From Argopecten irradians (lineage: Eukaryota; Mollusca; Bivalvia; Pectinida; Pectinidae): a stretch of 64,000 nucleotides of DNA. Below the pieces are notes generated by a model. That model searched no databases. It saw only the letters and a list, made by a program, of their open reading frames with translations, and was not told where the DNA came from. The stretch covers positions 56,929,997 to 56,993,996 of the forward strand of contig NC_091135.1 in the NCBI RefSeq assembly GCF_041381155.1, in the 5' to 3' direction. The translations under genes and the position numbers were made by a program. Numbering within the stretch: position 1 is the first letter of the stretch; each line of letters begins with the position of its first letter. Below are positions 38,422 to 50,597 of the stretch, piece by piece.

Positions 38422-38597
38422 AGGAATATGTGACCTGTCATACCTGTCGATCCCCAGACACTCTCCTTCAAAAGGACACACGTCTTTTCTTCTTACAATG
38501 TGAGACATGTGGATCAAGATGTTCCGTGGCCAGCATCAAATCAGGATTCCAGGCTGTCACAGGAAAACGTGCTGCCATCCGTGCTAAGACTGCATAA
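38422..38597 (+). CDS. EIF2S2: EIF2S2 exon 9, copy 2 (duplicate terminal exon)
   Basis: Same sequence as 37029-37204 with the same TATTTGCAG acceptor and TAA stop, 1393 bases downstream. Splicing exon 8 to this copy would give the same protein with an almost identical 3' end. It may be an unused duplicate, an interchangeable terminal exon, or an assembly duplication of one haplotype. Confidence 0.7.
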
Positions 38598-39485
38598 AGT
38601 GGATGTTAAATATGTGTGCATAGGAAAACTTTTCATGATACAAATATACATGTATTTACCCGACATCATCAGCAGTATCGCTTTTTCAATCATGGAGAAC
38701 TTTAATGCTGCATATACGCAGGATTCTAAAATTTTTCCAATATTTGAATATTTGAAATTAATATTATAATCTGCAATCATTCGGAGTAGTATAAATTTGT
38801 GTTCAATTAAATGTGGTTCTCTCTGTAAATTCCAAGTAAAACTTTGACTCAGTGATAGCAGGTTCTCTATCAGTGTAAAAGATAATAGTTGTAGCGAGTG
38901 GAAGCGAGACAGAATGTTCACATTGAAGATCAGTTCTTATTTCTGGTGCATTTCTTTTTTGAATCTATGTAAACATGGCAGAATATTTATATGATAATTA
39001 CAAATTAAAATCTTTTTCATTTGTTGAATGGCCTTTGTCATTATGTAGCTCCTTTAGATATGGATAGATATATTGGATTAACTCCCTTTGTTATCCCCTC
39101 CTGGATGTTAACAAAAATGAAGTCCCGATGTCTTTTTCTCGTCACTTAGCAACTTTATTGATTCATAGTACTTTGAATGATTTTGTGATTCAATGTGTTA
39201 GTGAGGTTCAATATGAAACTTGCTATCACTGGTCATACAGAATCTTTTGTTGACCCTTGAGCGACTTAATTTCTCAACCAGTTTTAATCCAATTTGACTT
39301 GTAAAAGTACAAGTAATTACCTTGAACAAATTGTGTTACTGGTTGCTTAGATCAAGGTCATCAGTCATAGCAAATCTATATTATTGTGCTACTGATTTCA
39401 TATCTTGCTTGTGGGTCGACGTTATTTTGGACACAAAAGAATCAGTGATGTTTGTTTTAGTAATTTACAAATTTCTTTATTTTTT

Positions 39486-39772
39486 AGCTCGCCTATTCGA
39501 AGAATAGGGGAAGCTAATGTTGTCGCGTCGGCGTCAGCGTTGGCATTCCATTTCACGTTAAAGTTTTTGAGCAAGTTTCTGTTTCGTCAATTGTTTAAGC
39601 TTAAGTCATCATAAATGTTTATGATTTTATTTTCCTAATGTGTATGGATGCTGAACGTGATAATACAACCAATTTGGGGCCCTTTAGGGGGTTTTTGAGT
39701 CTGTTAATTTGTCATATATCCATGTTTAAATAGTAAATACTTGAACATCAACTTCTTCTGAATAGGCGAGCT
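39486..39772. mobile_element. Inverted-repeat MITE (AGCTCGCCTATTC ends), 287 bp
   Basis: Left end AGCTCGCCTATTCGAAGAAT and right end TTCTGAATAGGCGAGCT are inverted copies. The first 108 bases are also present at 38093-38200, where the 1393-bp duplication breakpoint cuts the element. Non-coding. Confidence 0.6.
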
Positions 39773-40324
39773 TTGCTGTTCTCCAACAGCTCTTGTTTCA
39801 TCTTGCTATAAGCATTCATTACTAGTCCAGTAAAAATACGAAAAATAGAGGCCTAACCTCCATGAAAAAAGTCGCCAAAAATCATATGTTCTGAAAGTCG
39901 TTTTTTCAACACCCGAAAAATACGAAAATATATAGAAATTACACTTTTGACCACTTTTAAAGTACAATATATGCTATTTTTGCAATACTTGAAATATGAA
40001 ATCGGTTATACAGTAAGACAAACTTTAGGTTAGTACAAATAAGTTGAAATGATACAATAATTTCAGTCAATCCAAGAAATAAAGAAGGATGAAAACGGCT
40101 CAAAACCTTTTGAATTTAGCTAGCATTACCGTTTTTGTTCTTTTTAGATGCAAACATTTATAAAATCTTACCCTGAACTATATCAGTTTATGTTTTATGC
40201 CTTAAAGAATTACATTTTCTTTGATATTAATGCATGATAGAAAATAAATTAGCTATAAAAACCTAAATATAAACATTTTAAGTTGACTGATCGTGCCAAT
40301 TTGAAGTGTTTTATACTTAGATTT
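39773..40324. other. AT-rich intergenic stretch
   Basis: No recognisable gene, repeat boundary or structure between the MITE and the next repeat block. Confidence 0.5.
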
Positions 40325-43120
40325 TTAGGTTATCTGACCCGAAGGGTCAGGATGACCTATAGTCATCGTGATTTGTCCGCCGTCGTCCGCCGTCCGTCGT
40401 GCGTAAACTTTTTCCTTTAAAATGCTACTCCTCCTTAACCGCTACGCGGATGTCATCCATATTTGGTGTGAAACATCATTTGGGAAGGGCAATCATATTT
40501 CATATAAATGAGCCTGGTCCGACCTCTAGGGGCTGAGGGGTGGGGCCCCAAAAAGGCAAATTTTCTTAATTTTAGCTTTAAAATCCTACTCGTCCTTCAT
40601 CCTTGGATGGATTTTATCCATATTTGGTGTGAAACATCATTGGGGAGGGACAATCATATTTTATATAAATGAGCGTGGTCCAACCCCTAGGGGCTGAGGG
40701 GTGGGGCCGCCAAAGGGCAAATTTTTAGGTCATCTGACCGAAGGTCAGGATGACCTATTGTCATCGGGTTTTGTCCGTCGCCGTCCGCCGTCGGCCGTGC
40801 GTAAGACTATTTATACAAAAGCCTCCTCCTCCTTAACCCTTGAGCGGATTACATCCATATTTGGTGTGAAACATCATTGGGGGAAGACAATCATATTTTA
40901 TATAAATGAGCCTGGGCCGACCCCTAGGGGCTGAGGGGTGGGGCCCCAAAAGGGCAAATTTTCTTAATTTAAGCTTTTAAATCCTACTCCTCTTTCATCC
41001 TTGGATGGATTTCATCCATATTTGGTATGAAACATCATTAGGGAAGGGCAATTATTTTTTATAAATGAGCCTGGTCCGACCCCTAGGGGTTGAGGGGTGG
41101 GGCCCCAAAAGAGCAAATTTTCTTAATTTAGCTTTTAAATCCTACTCCTCCTTCATCCTTGGACAGATTACATCCATGTTTGGTGTGAAACATCATTGGG
41201 GAAGGACAATCATATTTTATATAAATGAGCCTGGTCCGACCCCTAGGGGCTGAGGGGGTGGGGCCCAAAAAGTGCAAATTTTCTTAATTTAAGCTTTAAA
41301 ATCCTACTCCACTTTCATCCTTGGATGGATTTCATCTATATTTGGTGTAAAATATCATTGGGGAAGGACAATCATATTTTGTATAAATGAGCCTGGTCCG
41401 ACCCCTAGGGGCTGAGAAGTGGGGCCACAAATGGGGAAATTTTCTTAATTTTAGCTTTAAAATCCTACTCCTCCTTCATCCTTGAATGGATTTCATCTAT
41501 ATTTGGTGTGAAACATCATTGGGGATGGACAATCATATTTTATATCAATGAGTCTGGTCCGACCCCTAGGGGCTGAGGGGTGGGGCCCCAAAAGGGCAAA
41601 TTTTCTTAATTTTAGCTGGCCCACTTCCTGTTTTCAGGTTTCGGTCTCTGTTCTCAATGAAAATTAGTCTATAGGGGTTTAAATTGATGCAGAACAACAT
41701 GCAAACGTTTTCGTGAAGATTTTAGTATTCCAAGATGGCCGCTGACACACTTCCTGTTTTCAGGTTTCAGTCTCCGATCTCAAGGAAAATTGGTCTATAG
41801 GGGTTTTAATTGATTCAGAAGGGGGAACTTCAGGTGAGGACAATCATATTTTATAAAGGACCGAGCTAAGACCCATGGGGATAGTACGGCGGATGTCCAA
41901 AGTGGAAGCTTTGCTGAAATTTGGCTTTAAAATCTGACTCCTCCTTATATTAATCCATAAATGGGTTACAACCATATATGGATGAAGGGTTACCAAGTTT
42001 GTTCAACAAATGACATTAACCTATTTCAGAAACTTACATATTCAACTAAGGAGTTCCTCGTATTGTTTATATTAATCTTTAACCAATACTTTATACTGTG
42101 ACTTTGTTGTTTTGTGCAATAAGTCATGACCGTTAAGGCCCATGGGCCTCCATCCTCGATACTCCAGGGGTTCCGATCACTTACGATCTCTACACCCCTG
42201 GACTATCTCATAGTGAAATTGAAGGCAGCTCAGCTGAAAATGTTTGACCAATCACAGACCAGCAAAGATTTCCTTTGAAGACTACAGAGAGAGCAACGCC
42301 CAACTTCAAAGCCACATAATCAACCACAGTGTACCGTTATACGGTTCTTTTGATGTACATCAAAGGACTAAATTACCTGTTCTGTTCTGTTGCCTCCAGT
42401 TTTATGATGAGATAGTCCAGGGGTGTAGAGATCGTAAGTGATCGGAACCCCTGGAGTATCGAGGATGATGGGCCTCTTGTCTTAATTTTAGCTTTAAAAT
42501 CCTACTCCTCCTTCATCCTTGGATGGATTTCATTTATATTTAGTGTAAAACATTATTGGGGAAGGATAATCATTTTTGATGTAAATGAGCGTGGCCCAAC
42601 CCCTAGGGGCTGAGGGATGGGGCCCCAAATGGGCAAATTTTCTTAATTTCAGCTTTAAAATCCTACTCCTCCTTCATCCTTGGATGGATTTCATCCATAT
42701 TTGGTGTGAAACATCATTGGGGAAGGACAATCATATTTTATATAAATGAGCCTGGTCCGACCCCTAGGGGCTGAGAGGTGGGGCCCCAAATGGGGAAATT
42801 TTCTTAATATTAGCTTAAAAACCTTCTCCTTCATCCTTGGATGGATTTCATCCATATTTGGTGTGAAACATCATTGGGGACGGACAATCATATTTTATAT
42901 AAATGAGCCTGGTCCGACCCCTAGGGGCTGAGAGGTGGGGCCCCAAATGGGGAAATTTTCTTAATATTAGCTTAAAAACCTTCTCCTTCATCCTTGGATG
43001 GATTTCATCCATATTTGGTGTGAAACATCATTGGGGAAGGACAATCATATTATAAATGAGCCTGGTCCGACCCCTAGGGGCTGAGGGGTGGGGCCCCAAA
43101 TGGGGAATTTTTGATGCTGT
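40325..43120. repeat. Interspersed repeat block with about 160-bp tandem units
   Basis: Element starts resembling TTAGGTCATCTGACC...GGTCAGGATGACC at 40325 and 40723 are followed by about 160-bp units built on CATATTTGGTGTGAAACATC and CCGACCCCTAGGGGCTGAGG. A non-tandem tail follows at about 41600-42140, split from its CCCATGGGCCTCTTGT end by a MITE (42151-42467), and more units run to 43120. The same family resumes at 44850-45700. Open frames here are repeat read-through. Confidence 0.85.
42151..42467. mobile_element. Mutator-like MITE, 317 bp, TSD ATGGGCCTC
   Basis: Terminal inverted repeats of about 57 bases (outer end CATCCTCGATACTCCAGGGG), flanked by exact 9-bp direct repeats ATGGGCCTC at 42142-42150 and 42468-42476. 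Nine-base duplications with long inverted ends are the Mutator pattern. The interior open frame at 42244-42441 is not recognised. It is inserted into the end of a second repeat family. Confidence 0.75.
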
Positions 43121-43731
43121 GAAACAGCATTCTTAGGTACGCTCGGCGAGCCTGTGCACATCAAAACAATGAAACCACTCCGCGATGAAATTTAAAAGTT
43201 GTTTTGTTCATTTCACGTAATACTTGATAGTATGAAAAAATAAAACCCCAATATTCAAAACCACAGACATAGAATTTGTACATACGTATACACCATGAAT
43301 GGAGTGTTTTAAGTATTCAGTTGGGACTCTATGATATTTGTATTACTCCGAGAACACTGGTCTCCCGAAAATCACGAACAACGCCTTCTTCGCTGTCTTC
43401 CTCCGCGACAGACTTTCGATGGATTTTGGATTGTGTATGTTTATTTAAATTTTACGTAATTCATGCTAATGATCGATTATTGTAATCAAATGTAAGGAAG
43501 GTAACTGCAAAAGAAAGTTCTTATAACGCTTATAAAGTTTTTTGTGTTGGTTGTATTGACGAACTATATCTGAGATATTATTGCGCAGTAAAAGTTAATA
43601 GTTTTTAGTACGTACGTTTTCCTCCCTTGATCTGTCACTGGGAGTTCTGTCTTTTGTTTATCGACAACTGCGGTATATTGAAAGGGGAAAAGTACCAAAT
43701 CTATCAACATAAAATTACAAAATATAATGAT
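43121..43731. other. Intergenic stretch with no supported gene
   Basis: Short open frames near 43276 and 43627 show no recognised domain. The segment before 43732 leads into a perfect inverted repeat. Confidence 0.45.
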
Positions 43732-43944
43732 AATATAGATCTATTTATGTACGGGCAACTTAAAGTGACAAATAAACTTATATTGCCGTGTAATGTACTG
43801 TTCGCACTGTTTTTCCAGTCTTGATGATAGCTTCAAGCTAATATGACTGTCCTTAATAAATGTTCATTATGCGAACAGTACATTACACGGCAATATAAGT
43901 TTATTTGTCACTTTAAGTTGCCCGTACATAAATAGATCTATATT
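43732..43944. repeat. Perfect 75-bp inverted repeat with 63-bp loop
   Basis: 43732-43806 and 43870-43944 are exact reverse complements (outer end AATATAGATCTATTTATGTA, inner end ACTGTTCGCA). RNA from either strand would fold into a long perfect hairpin. Perfect identity suggests recent origin or strong constraint. Confidence 0.9.
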
Positions 43945-43946
43945 AT

Positions 43947-44220
43947 GTACGGTAGCCTTATGAAGACTTGCTAAAGTCCGATGTATTGCAGGGAGTTTTC
44001 ATGATGTTAGCGTTCTTATGGATTCAAAAGAAATTTGACTGTTATAAGTAACCGAATAATGTACCCTTTACTTGACACACGATAAATGTTCTGCACGATA
44101 ATATCTCGCCAACCAGTTACTGTTAGGCTTACGAAGACTTGCTAAAGTCCGATACATTACATGAAGTTTTCTTGATGTTAACGGCTAGCGTTCTTGTGAA
44201 TTTAAAAAGAAATCTGAGTG
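43947..44220. repeat. Diverged direct duplication, about 90 bp
   Basis: GAAGACTTGCTAAAGTCCGAT occurs near 43962 and 44133, each followed by similar sequence through GATGTTA and GCGTTCTT. Spacing is about 171 bases. Confidence 0.55.
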
Positions 44221-44849
44221 ATATACGTAATGAAATAGTGTACCTTTTATTTGGCAAAAGTATCTGGCTATGATTTATTAGTCAAAAGTCGTCAAAGCAA
44301 CCCATGTTAGTTTTCTAAAAAGGAAACCAAAACATATCCGGAAATGGTGATATTTCTAATGTTATATATTTCCGAAAATATTCTTCAATGTTAAGTGGAT
44401 ATCAAGATACGAAAATGTTCACTTATTATTTTTTTGTCTTTGAAGAAACATTGATGAAATTGATAATTTAGTAATTAATAAAGAATTATAAAAAATGATA
44501 CTCAGATTCTGAACGGTTTTATTAGAAACATATATACATATATGTATTTGTGTTTCTGGTTTCATTGGTGTTGAAATCGTTATTTCAAAAATAATTTAAA
44601 AATAAAATATTACAGTTTTTTCAGGATAATAAGTTATTCGACTTATTGTTCTTGAAAAACTTCATATATCATAAAATAAATAGGGTATATCGTAAATATT
44701 TTTTGTTAAATTCCGAAATTCAACACTGCACACTTATGTATAGTTTACTAAATTCTATATTTAAATGAATAACCAATTTCTTTATTAATTCCTTTGTTTG
44801 AGTCCTTCATTCACAGCATCTATGAGTGGCCTTGGCACTTTGATTCTTG
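44221..44849. other. AT-rich intergenic stretch
   Basis: Strongly AT-rich, with no gene or repeat boundary that I can support. Confidence 0.5.
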
Positions 44850-45700
44850 ATTTTAGCTTTAAAATCCTACTCCTCCTCCATCCTTGGATGAATTTTATCC
44901 ATATTTGGTGTGAAACATCATTGGGAAAACACAATTATATTTTATATAAATGAGTCTGGTCTCAACCCCAGGAACTGAGGGTTAGGGCCCCAAAAGGGCA
45001 AATTTTCTTAATTTTAGCTGGCCCACTTCCTGTTTTAAGGTTTCAGTTTCCGATCTCAATGAAAATTGGTCTATAGGGGTTTTAATTTATGCCGAACAAC
45101 ATGCAAACATTTTCGTAAAGATTTTGGTATTCCAAGATGGACGCTGGCCCACTTCCTATTTTAAGGTTTCAGTCTCCGATCTCAATGAAAATTAGTCTAT
45201 AGGGGTTTGATGCCGAACAACGTGCAAACATTTTCGTAAAGATTTTGGTATTCCAAGATGGACGCTGGCCCACTTCCATTTTTAAGGTTTCAGTCTCCGA
45301 TCGCAATGAAAATTGGTCTATATGGGTTTTAATTGATGCCGAACAACATGCAAACATTTTCGTAAAGATTTTGGTATTCCAAGATGGCCGTTGGCCCACT
45401 TCCTGTTTCAAGGTTTAAGTCTGCGATCTCAATGAAAATTGGTCTATAGTGGTTTTAATTGATTCAGAAGGGGGAACTTTAGGTAAGGACAATCATATTT
45501 TATAAAGGACCGAGGTAAGACCCATGGGGATAGTATGACTGAGGTCCGAAATGGGAGCTTTGCTGAAATTTGGCTTTAAAATCTGACTCCTCCTTATATT
45601 AATCCTTGAATGGGTTTCGACCATATTTGGATGAAGGGCTACCAAGTTTGTTCAACAAATAACATTTACCTTTTTCAGAAACTTACATATTCAACTAGGG
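44850..45700. repeat. Second block of the 40-43 kb repeat family
   Basis: One unit of the 160-bp type is followed by three tandem copies of about 115 bases built on GGCCCACTTCC...CAATGAAAATTGGTCTATA and TTTTCGTAAAGATTTTGGTA. The tail (GGGAACTTTAGGTAAGGACA) matches that at 41820. Confidence 0.75.
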
Positions 45701-46442
45701 AGTTCCTTGTCAAAGTCCATAAATCTGCAATACAAAAATCTTAATTTTTCGAATATGCTTTGTTCATTTGTCATAAAATTTTGCCAGTAAATAAATCAGA
45801 ACTGTGATGATGTTTAGCTATAAAATTGAACTTGAACTTTTGTTTTGTTCCTTTATCTCTTTGAAAATTATATAACCCCCATCCAGTTCCATTAAGGAAA
45901 AATGAAAAACTGACCTATGCAAATATTTGATAAAAAAGAAACTTCAATCTCACTTTATAAAGAGCGCTCCATTATGGTGGTAATATCTGCCAAAGGATTT
46001 TGCAATCTGATTAGTCACAAAATAGATATTCACATTTTTGACATTTCAACTTAAGGACTTAGCCGATTAGAGAAGTTTAGTCAAATTGGCACTAAATGAG
46101 GATTTGATCGACATCACGTCTTTTATATTTGGGGATATCTTGATATAGTAGTCTCTTTTAGGTAAGTATAGTCTACATAGAATCTGAATTAATAACTATC
46201 TAAACACTTGCGGTACTTACTGAATGATTCTTGAATGAAAAAGACATATTATTCAATTTGGACTTCAAAATGTCCTTGGAAAAGGCCAAAAGACCAACTT
46301 TGAGCAACCATATTATATCAGGTAGTGAAAGTAAAATGTTTTACTTTTAAAGCCTTTAATCAACAAGTTTTATTCAAAAAGATTCCACCAAAATGAGTAT
46401 CAATGGTATTGTTGATAATAACAATTTTTTATCTTAACAATC

Positions 46443-46972
46443 TATGGCGTGCCGAACGGTGTAAAATTCAATAAGTAAAATAAAATGTGTAAAGAAAAAA
46501 TTGTTTTGTAATATATCGTTATATGTGTTCAATATGTTTAATTTGTGTGTAAAAACAATGAATGTTTGTGTAATGTTTTGAATATTTATATGTAAAAATA
46601 AAATTTTTGTTCAATAATTTCTTTGTGCGTGTGAAAAATATAATTGTGTGTAAAAATATATATTTATGTGTGATTTTCACACACAAACATAAAACAACAT
46701 CACACACAAATATATTTTTTTCACACAAATATATTTTTCACACACACAAAGAAATTTTGTTCACACAAATATAAAACAAAATCACACACAAATATATATT
46801 TTTACACACAAACCATTTTTTTTCACACACAAATATAAAAAAAAATACACACGAATATTTTTTCACACACACAAATTCAAAATAATGAACACATATAACG
46901 ATATATTACAAACACATTTTTTTCGCACAAATGTTTTTACTTATTGAATTTTGCAACGTTCGGCACGCCATA
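46443..46972. mobile_element. TIR element of 530 bp with CACACAAATATA core
   Basis: Ends TATGGCGTGCCGAACG and CGTTCGGCACGCCATA are inverted, with longer imperfect arms (ATATCGTTATATGTGTTCA inside both). ACAATC occurs directly outside each end (46437-46442, 46973-46978). The core is a low-complexity alternation of GTGTGTAAAAATATA and its complement, so the whole element can fold back. Confidence 0.7.
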
Positions 46973-46978
46973 ACAATC

Positions 46979-47682
46979 CAACAAAAGCACATTTGAGTGT
47001 TGCAAGGACATAATTATGCAATTTTTATGCTGTCATACTTTTTTCCTGTGTTGATTTCAACTTATGTTTTTGGCAATCTGTGCTGTCCTTATAACGTTCT
47101 TATCATACATTAATTTTCTAGTATCTCATGATAACCATGTAAGTTTATATTTGGCTTTTAAGTTGGCAAATTATGTAAATATCCTTATTTTTCTGATTTT
47201 TTGGGGGTCAAGAAAAACACTTTCCCAAATTTTTATTTGTGGCGACTTTTTTTCTTGTATAAAACAATGTCGGATCTGTATGAAAAACAAAGAAAAAATT
47301 CTGTTGCAATTATTTTAGGGTAACACCCTATCTTTACTGGACTAGACACTCAGACTGTTTATTTATGAAAATAGATTTTCCCTTTGATTTGAGAGGTGCT
47401 ATTATTTCAATGCACTACAGGTTTCATTTTGCTGAAACTATTTACATCTGGCAAACAAAAAAACTCATAAAACAGTATTTTTAATTGGTCAGATTTTCAA
47501 TATTAATTCAGTGGAGCCAATCCAAATCCAGATTTATATCGCATGATTAATGATTGGAGAACTTTATAATGCATGTAGTTAATCAGGACAGGTTACATGT
47601 TTGTCGAGGACTGATCTGTGATCTGATGCTAAGAAAAGGATATTGATCACTTCCCTGCTGACCCTTTTCCTAATGCTAGTCT
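46979..47682. other. Intergenic stretch with no supported gene
   Basis: An open frame at 47064-47318 is hydrophobic but AT-driven and matches no family I know. Confidence 0.45.
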
Positions 47683-48934
47683 CACCGTGTGGTAATGACC
47701 CCGGAACTAGGTACCCCCTGAAGCGAGAGTGAGAAAATCAGGATTTGATTAGAGCTAGGATCATAGCTATTATCTGCATTTTGAGATGTTTTTTGATACT
47801 GACGTTTGGCACATTGGTTCCGAATATATCGGCCACACATTGATATATAAGTGGTTTTCGGGAAGTGTCACAAAAAAACTTACTAGATGTAAACATGCCA
47901 CCACACCAAGGGAGGTACCGACGTAAATCGCCGGTCGTTCGAACAGATGCTGGAAAAGAACTTTCCATCGACCATAAATACATATTTTAGTGCTACATTA
48001 CTCTATTATGATACATGAGGATAGATTCTCAAGAAAAATACTTCTTAGCCCCATCCATTTATGTTATGGGAGCAATGTTATATCTCTGTGGCGTACGGCT
48101 CATAGCTGATATCTAGTGACCTTGATATCGCTAATTATCATTAAGATAATAAATGAGGTGTAAAATTGTATAAAAATGTTTGTCTGATGAATATACATAT
48201 CTTTTTCGTCAGATGACATATAACGTCAGCGAATATATAACAAATTCCCGACAAATTGAAAAAAAAAAATCAGGCAAAAGTTATTACAACTTTGAAAAGC
48301 CTTCTCAATATTAACAACATTAAATACAAAATTTACATTTTTTATAAAACCAAAATCTTTTGCTGGACTCTATAAATTGATGCACGTATAGCAAGCTATC
48401 GCGTAGTGAAATTTTCAAATTTATATCAACATTCAAGTTTCTTAAGTTATTTAATAAAATAATTCTGCCATTCAAATATGTATTACATTGGGAAAAAATG
48501 ATAGGCACTCTTACACTTATGACCACAGATACAACTTAGACTGTTGATGAGGTTTGCACGAAACAAGTTTAACTGACTGCACCGATGTCTTAACTTTGTA
48601 TGTACAACATTTGTATTCGTGTCACCAAAAATTGTAGTAGACTGGATCTTTTTCATCATAATTACATGACATACTTTTTTTAAAAAAAGATGCTAATTAA
48701 GATAATGATCTAGTCGCTTCATCTAAGTCATTCCACATATATGCAGAGAAAAATGTATCACAGAAGATTTAGTTAGAGAAAGTCTGTGAAGAGGAATTCC
48801 ATAATTGCTGTTAGTTCTTAAATCTTTGTTATAAGCATCAGCGACTTTTGGACAAAGAAGTGAATGGAGATAGTTTGGTGCTAAATTATTCTCGATTCTG
48901 TAGACTTTGCGCCTCTAAGAAAGTGTCTGAAGGC

Positions 48935-49150
48935 CCGGTCGGTGGCCGAGTGGTTATGATTTTCCCGACATATTTTCGCAAGCCCTCCATCTCTGGAATG
49001 CGGGTTCGAATCTCATGTGAGGCAGTTGAAAGTTACTGACCGCTGGATGGTGTTTTTCTCCGGGTACTCCGGCTTTCCTCCACCAACAAACCATGCATGT
49101 CCATTAATGACCCTGGCTGTTATTAGGACGTTAAAGTAATAAAACGTTTC
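48935..49150 (+). mobile_element. tRNA-headed SINE with conserved central block
   Basis: Head GGTGGCCGAGTGGTTATGA (A box) and GGGTTCGAATCTCATG (B box) resemble a leucine/serine-type tRNA. A central block TTTTTCTCCGGGTACTCCGG follows, as I recall from molluscan SINEs, then a tail near GGACGTTAAAGTAATAAAACG. It lies inside the long-TIR element. Confidence 0.65.
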
Positions 49151-49336
49151 CTAATATAAAGCTGAAACAGTTACCTATGAAAGTAAACCAGTAATAATTT
49201 TTGCGACTTAAATTTTATAATCTATTTTTATTTCTTTTTCATGTGCAATATACTACACATAGCTCAATAATTTCATTCTTGTTCACATTCAGTATCGCTA
49301 TCACACTTACTCTCAAACATCTTACTCGTATCATCG

Positions 49337-49427
49337 TCATAAATCATCATCATCACAACCATCATCTATTTTGTCATCATTCCATGATTTTTATCATCGT
49401 CATCATCATCATCATCATCATCATCAT
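49337..49427. repeat. (TCA)n microsatellite
   Basis: Imperfect then nearly pure TCA/ATC trinucleotides. The open frame covering it (49201-49545) is an artefact. Confidence 0.85.
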
Positions 49428-50417
49428 CTTTATTTCTAAACTTGATAATGGATTATGTACCAATATATATATGTATCATAGTAAAACGCATTACCATCTC
49501 GACAATTTCGTGGATATTGAATTTAATTGGATCTACAAACGATAACCCAATTAGTGAGTGGGAACGAAATTAGTGCGTTTTGTACGTGTCTTTACGTTGC
49601 ACTTCACTGGTTACGAGAAACAAACAAACCCCAAGTTTATGCATGATTGTAAACTGTTAGTAACACTTATAATGTAATAATGATGCATATGAGGCATTAC
49701 CTTAAATCTTAAATAGTTATCCTTTTAGTTTTCACCATCCCATCACTGAAAAGATATATAATAGTAACTATAAGCCGTACAACTCCCTTCATTTAAAGTG
49801 ACTTTGTGCCGTACACTTCCCGAGATAGGCATTTGCTATGAGCCGTACACCATTGCGATTTGGACGAGTCTTTTTACATAAATGAGACGGACTGAGAAGT
49901 TTTTTTCTTGTTAAACTACGATCATATATCATAATAGAGTAATGTAGTTCTAAAATATGTATTTATGGTTGATGGAAAGTTCTTTTCCAGCATCTGATCG
50001 AACGACAGGCGATTTACGTCGGTACCTCCCGTGGTGTGATGGCATGTTTACATCGAGTAAGTGTTTTTGTGACACTTTTCGAAAACCATTTATATATCAA
50101 TGTGTGGCTGAATCACGTGTACCAAACGTCAGTATCCAAAAACATCTCAAAATGCAGATAATAGCTATGATCTAAGCTCTAATCAAATCCTGATTTTTTT
50201 TCACTCTCGCTTCAGGTACCTAGTTCCGGGGTCATTACCACACGGTGATTCTGGATAAGAGCACCAAGTTGATCTTAGGATCCCCATAAAGGAACAGTAA
50301 CATCAAACTGTTATAGTTATGTAAATTAATTTACAACTACTTAAATTAAATTCTGACTAACACCCTCTCATCAATCTGATTTATATAGGAGATATTTGCA
50401 ATAAATCTGTCAGTTGC

Positions 50418-50423
50418 TTTATT
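50418..50423 (-). terminator. Polyadenylation signal AATAAA for the death receptor gene
   Basis: TTTATT on the plus strand reads AATAAA on the minus strand, 175 bases past the stop at 50598. A second overlapping-type TTTATT is at 50423-50428. Confidence 0.45.
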
Positions 50424-50597
50424 TTATTTTTTATTTTTCTGAAGATTACATCCAATTTTGAAAAACAAACGTCACAGAGTAACAGTATCTGAAATAATTT
50501 GTGTTATGTCCAGATCTGCTTACATCATAGCCTGTCGAGTTCTCAGGAAGCATACAGTACCACTTGAACACATTTATATCATTTAATTTCGTTAAAA

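Larger units (their letters stand above)
36808..39593. repeat. Tandem duplication of a 1393-bp unit carrying the EIF2S2 last exon
   Basis: 36808-38200 and 38201-39593 are nearly identical. The only differences I see are a four-base change (AATAAAAAAAGC versus AATAGGGGAAGC near 38113/39506) and one nearby A/G. The unit starts at CAAACATGGG in intron 8 and ends inside an inverted-repeat element (TTTCGTCAATTG). It includes a 27-bp repeat present three times (ACCCAAGTGGAAAATGGTTT at 36848 and 38241 onward). Confidence 0.95.
47683..50247. mobile_element. Long-TIR element, about 2.57 kb
   Basis: Ends CACCGTGTGGTAATGACCCC and GGGGTCATTACCACACGGTG are exact inverts. Diverged inverted arms continue about 330 bases and more loosely to about 415. 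Both arms keep an open frame for related peptides (minus 47738-47983, plus 49957-50175; shared TTGDLRRYLPWC). No transposase is seen in the interior, which holds a SINE (48935-49150) and a TCA microsatellite. No clear target duplication. Superfamily unknown. Confidence 0.7.

Noticed and set aside
40701..42931. Repeated ORFs ending TIIFYINEPGPTPRG
   Set aside because: They are read-through of the 160-bp repeat units.
46519..46728. Minus-strand 69-codon ORF
   Set aside because: It is low-complexity translation of the CACACAAATATA core of an inverted-repeat element.
49201..49545. His/Ile-rich ORF
   Set aside because: It is translation of a TCA microsatellite.
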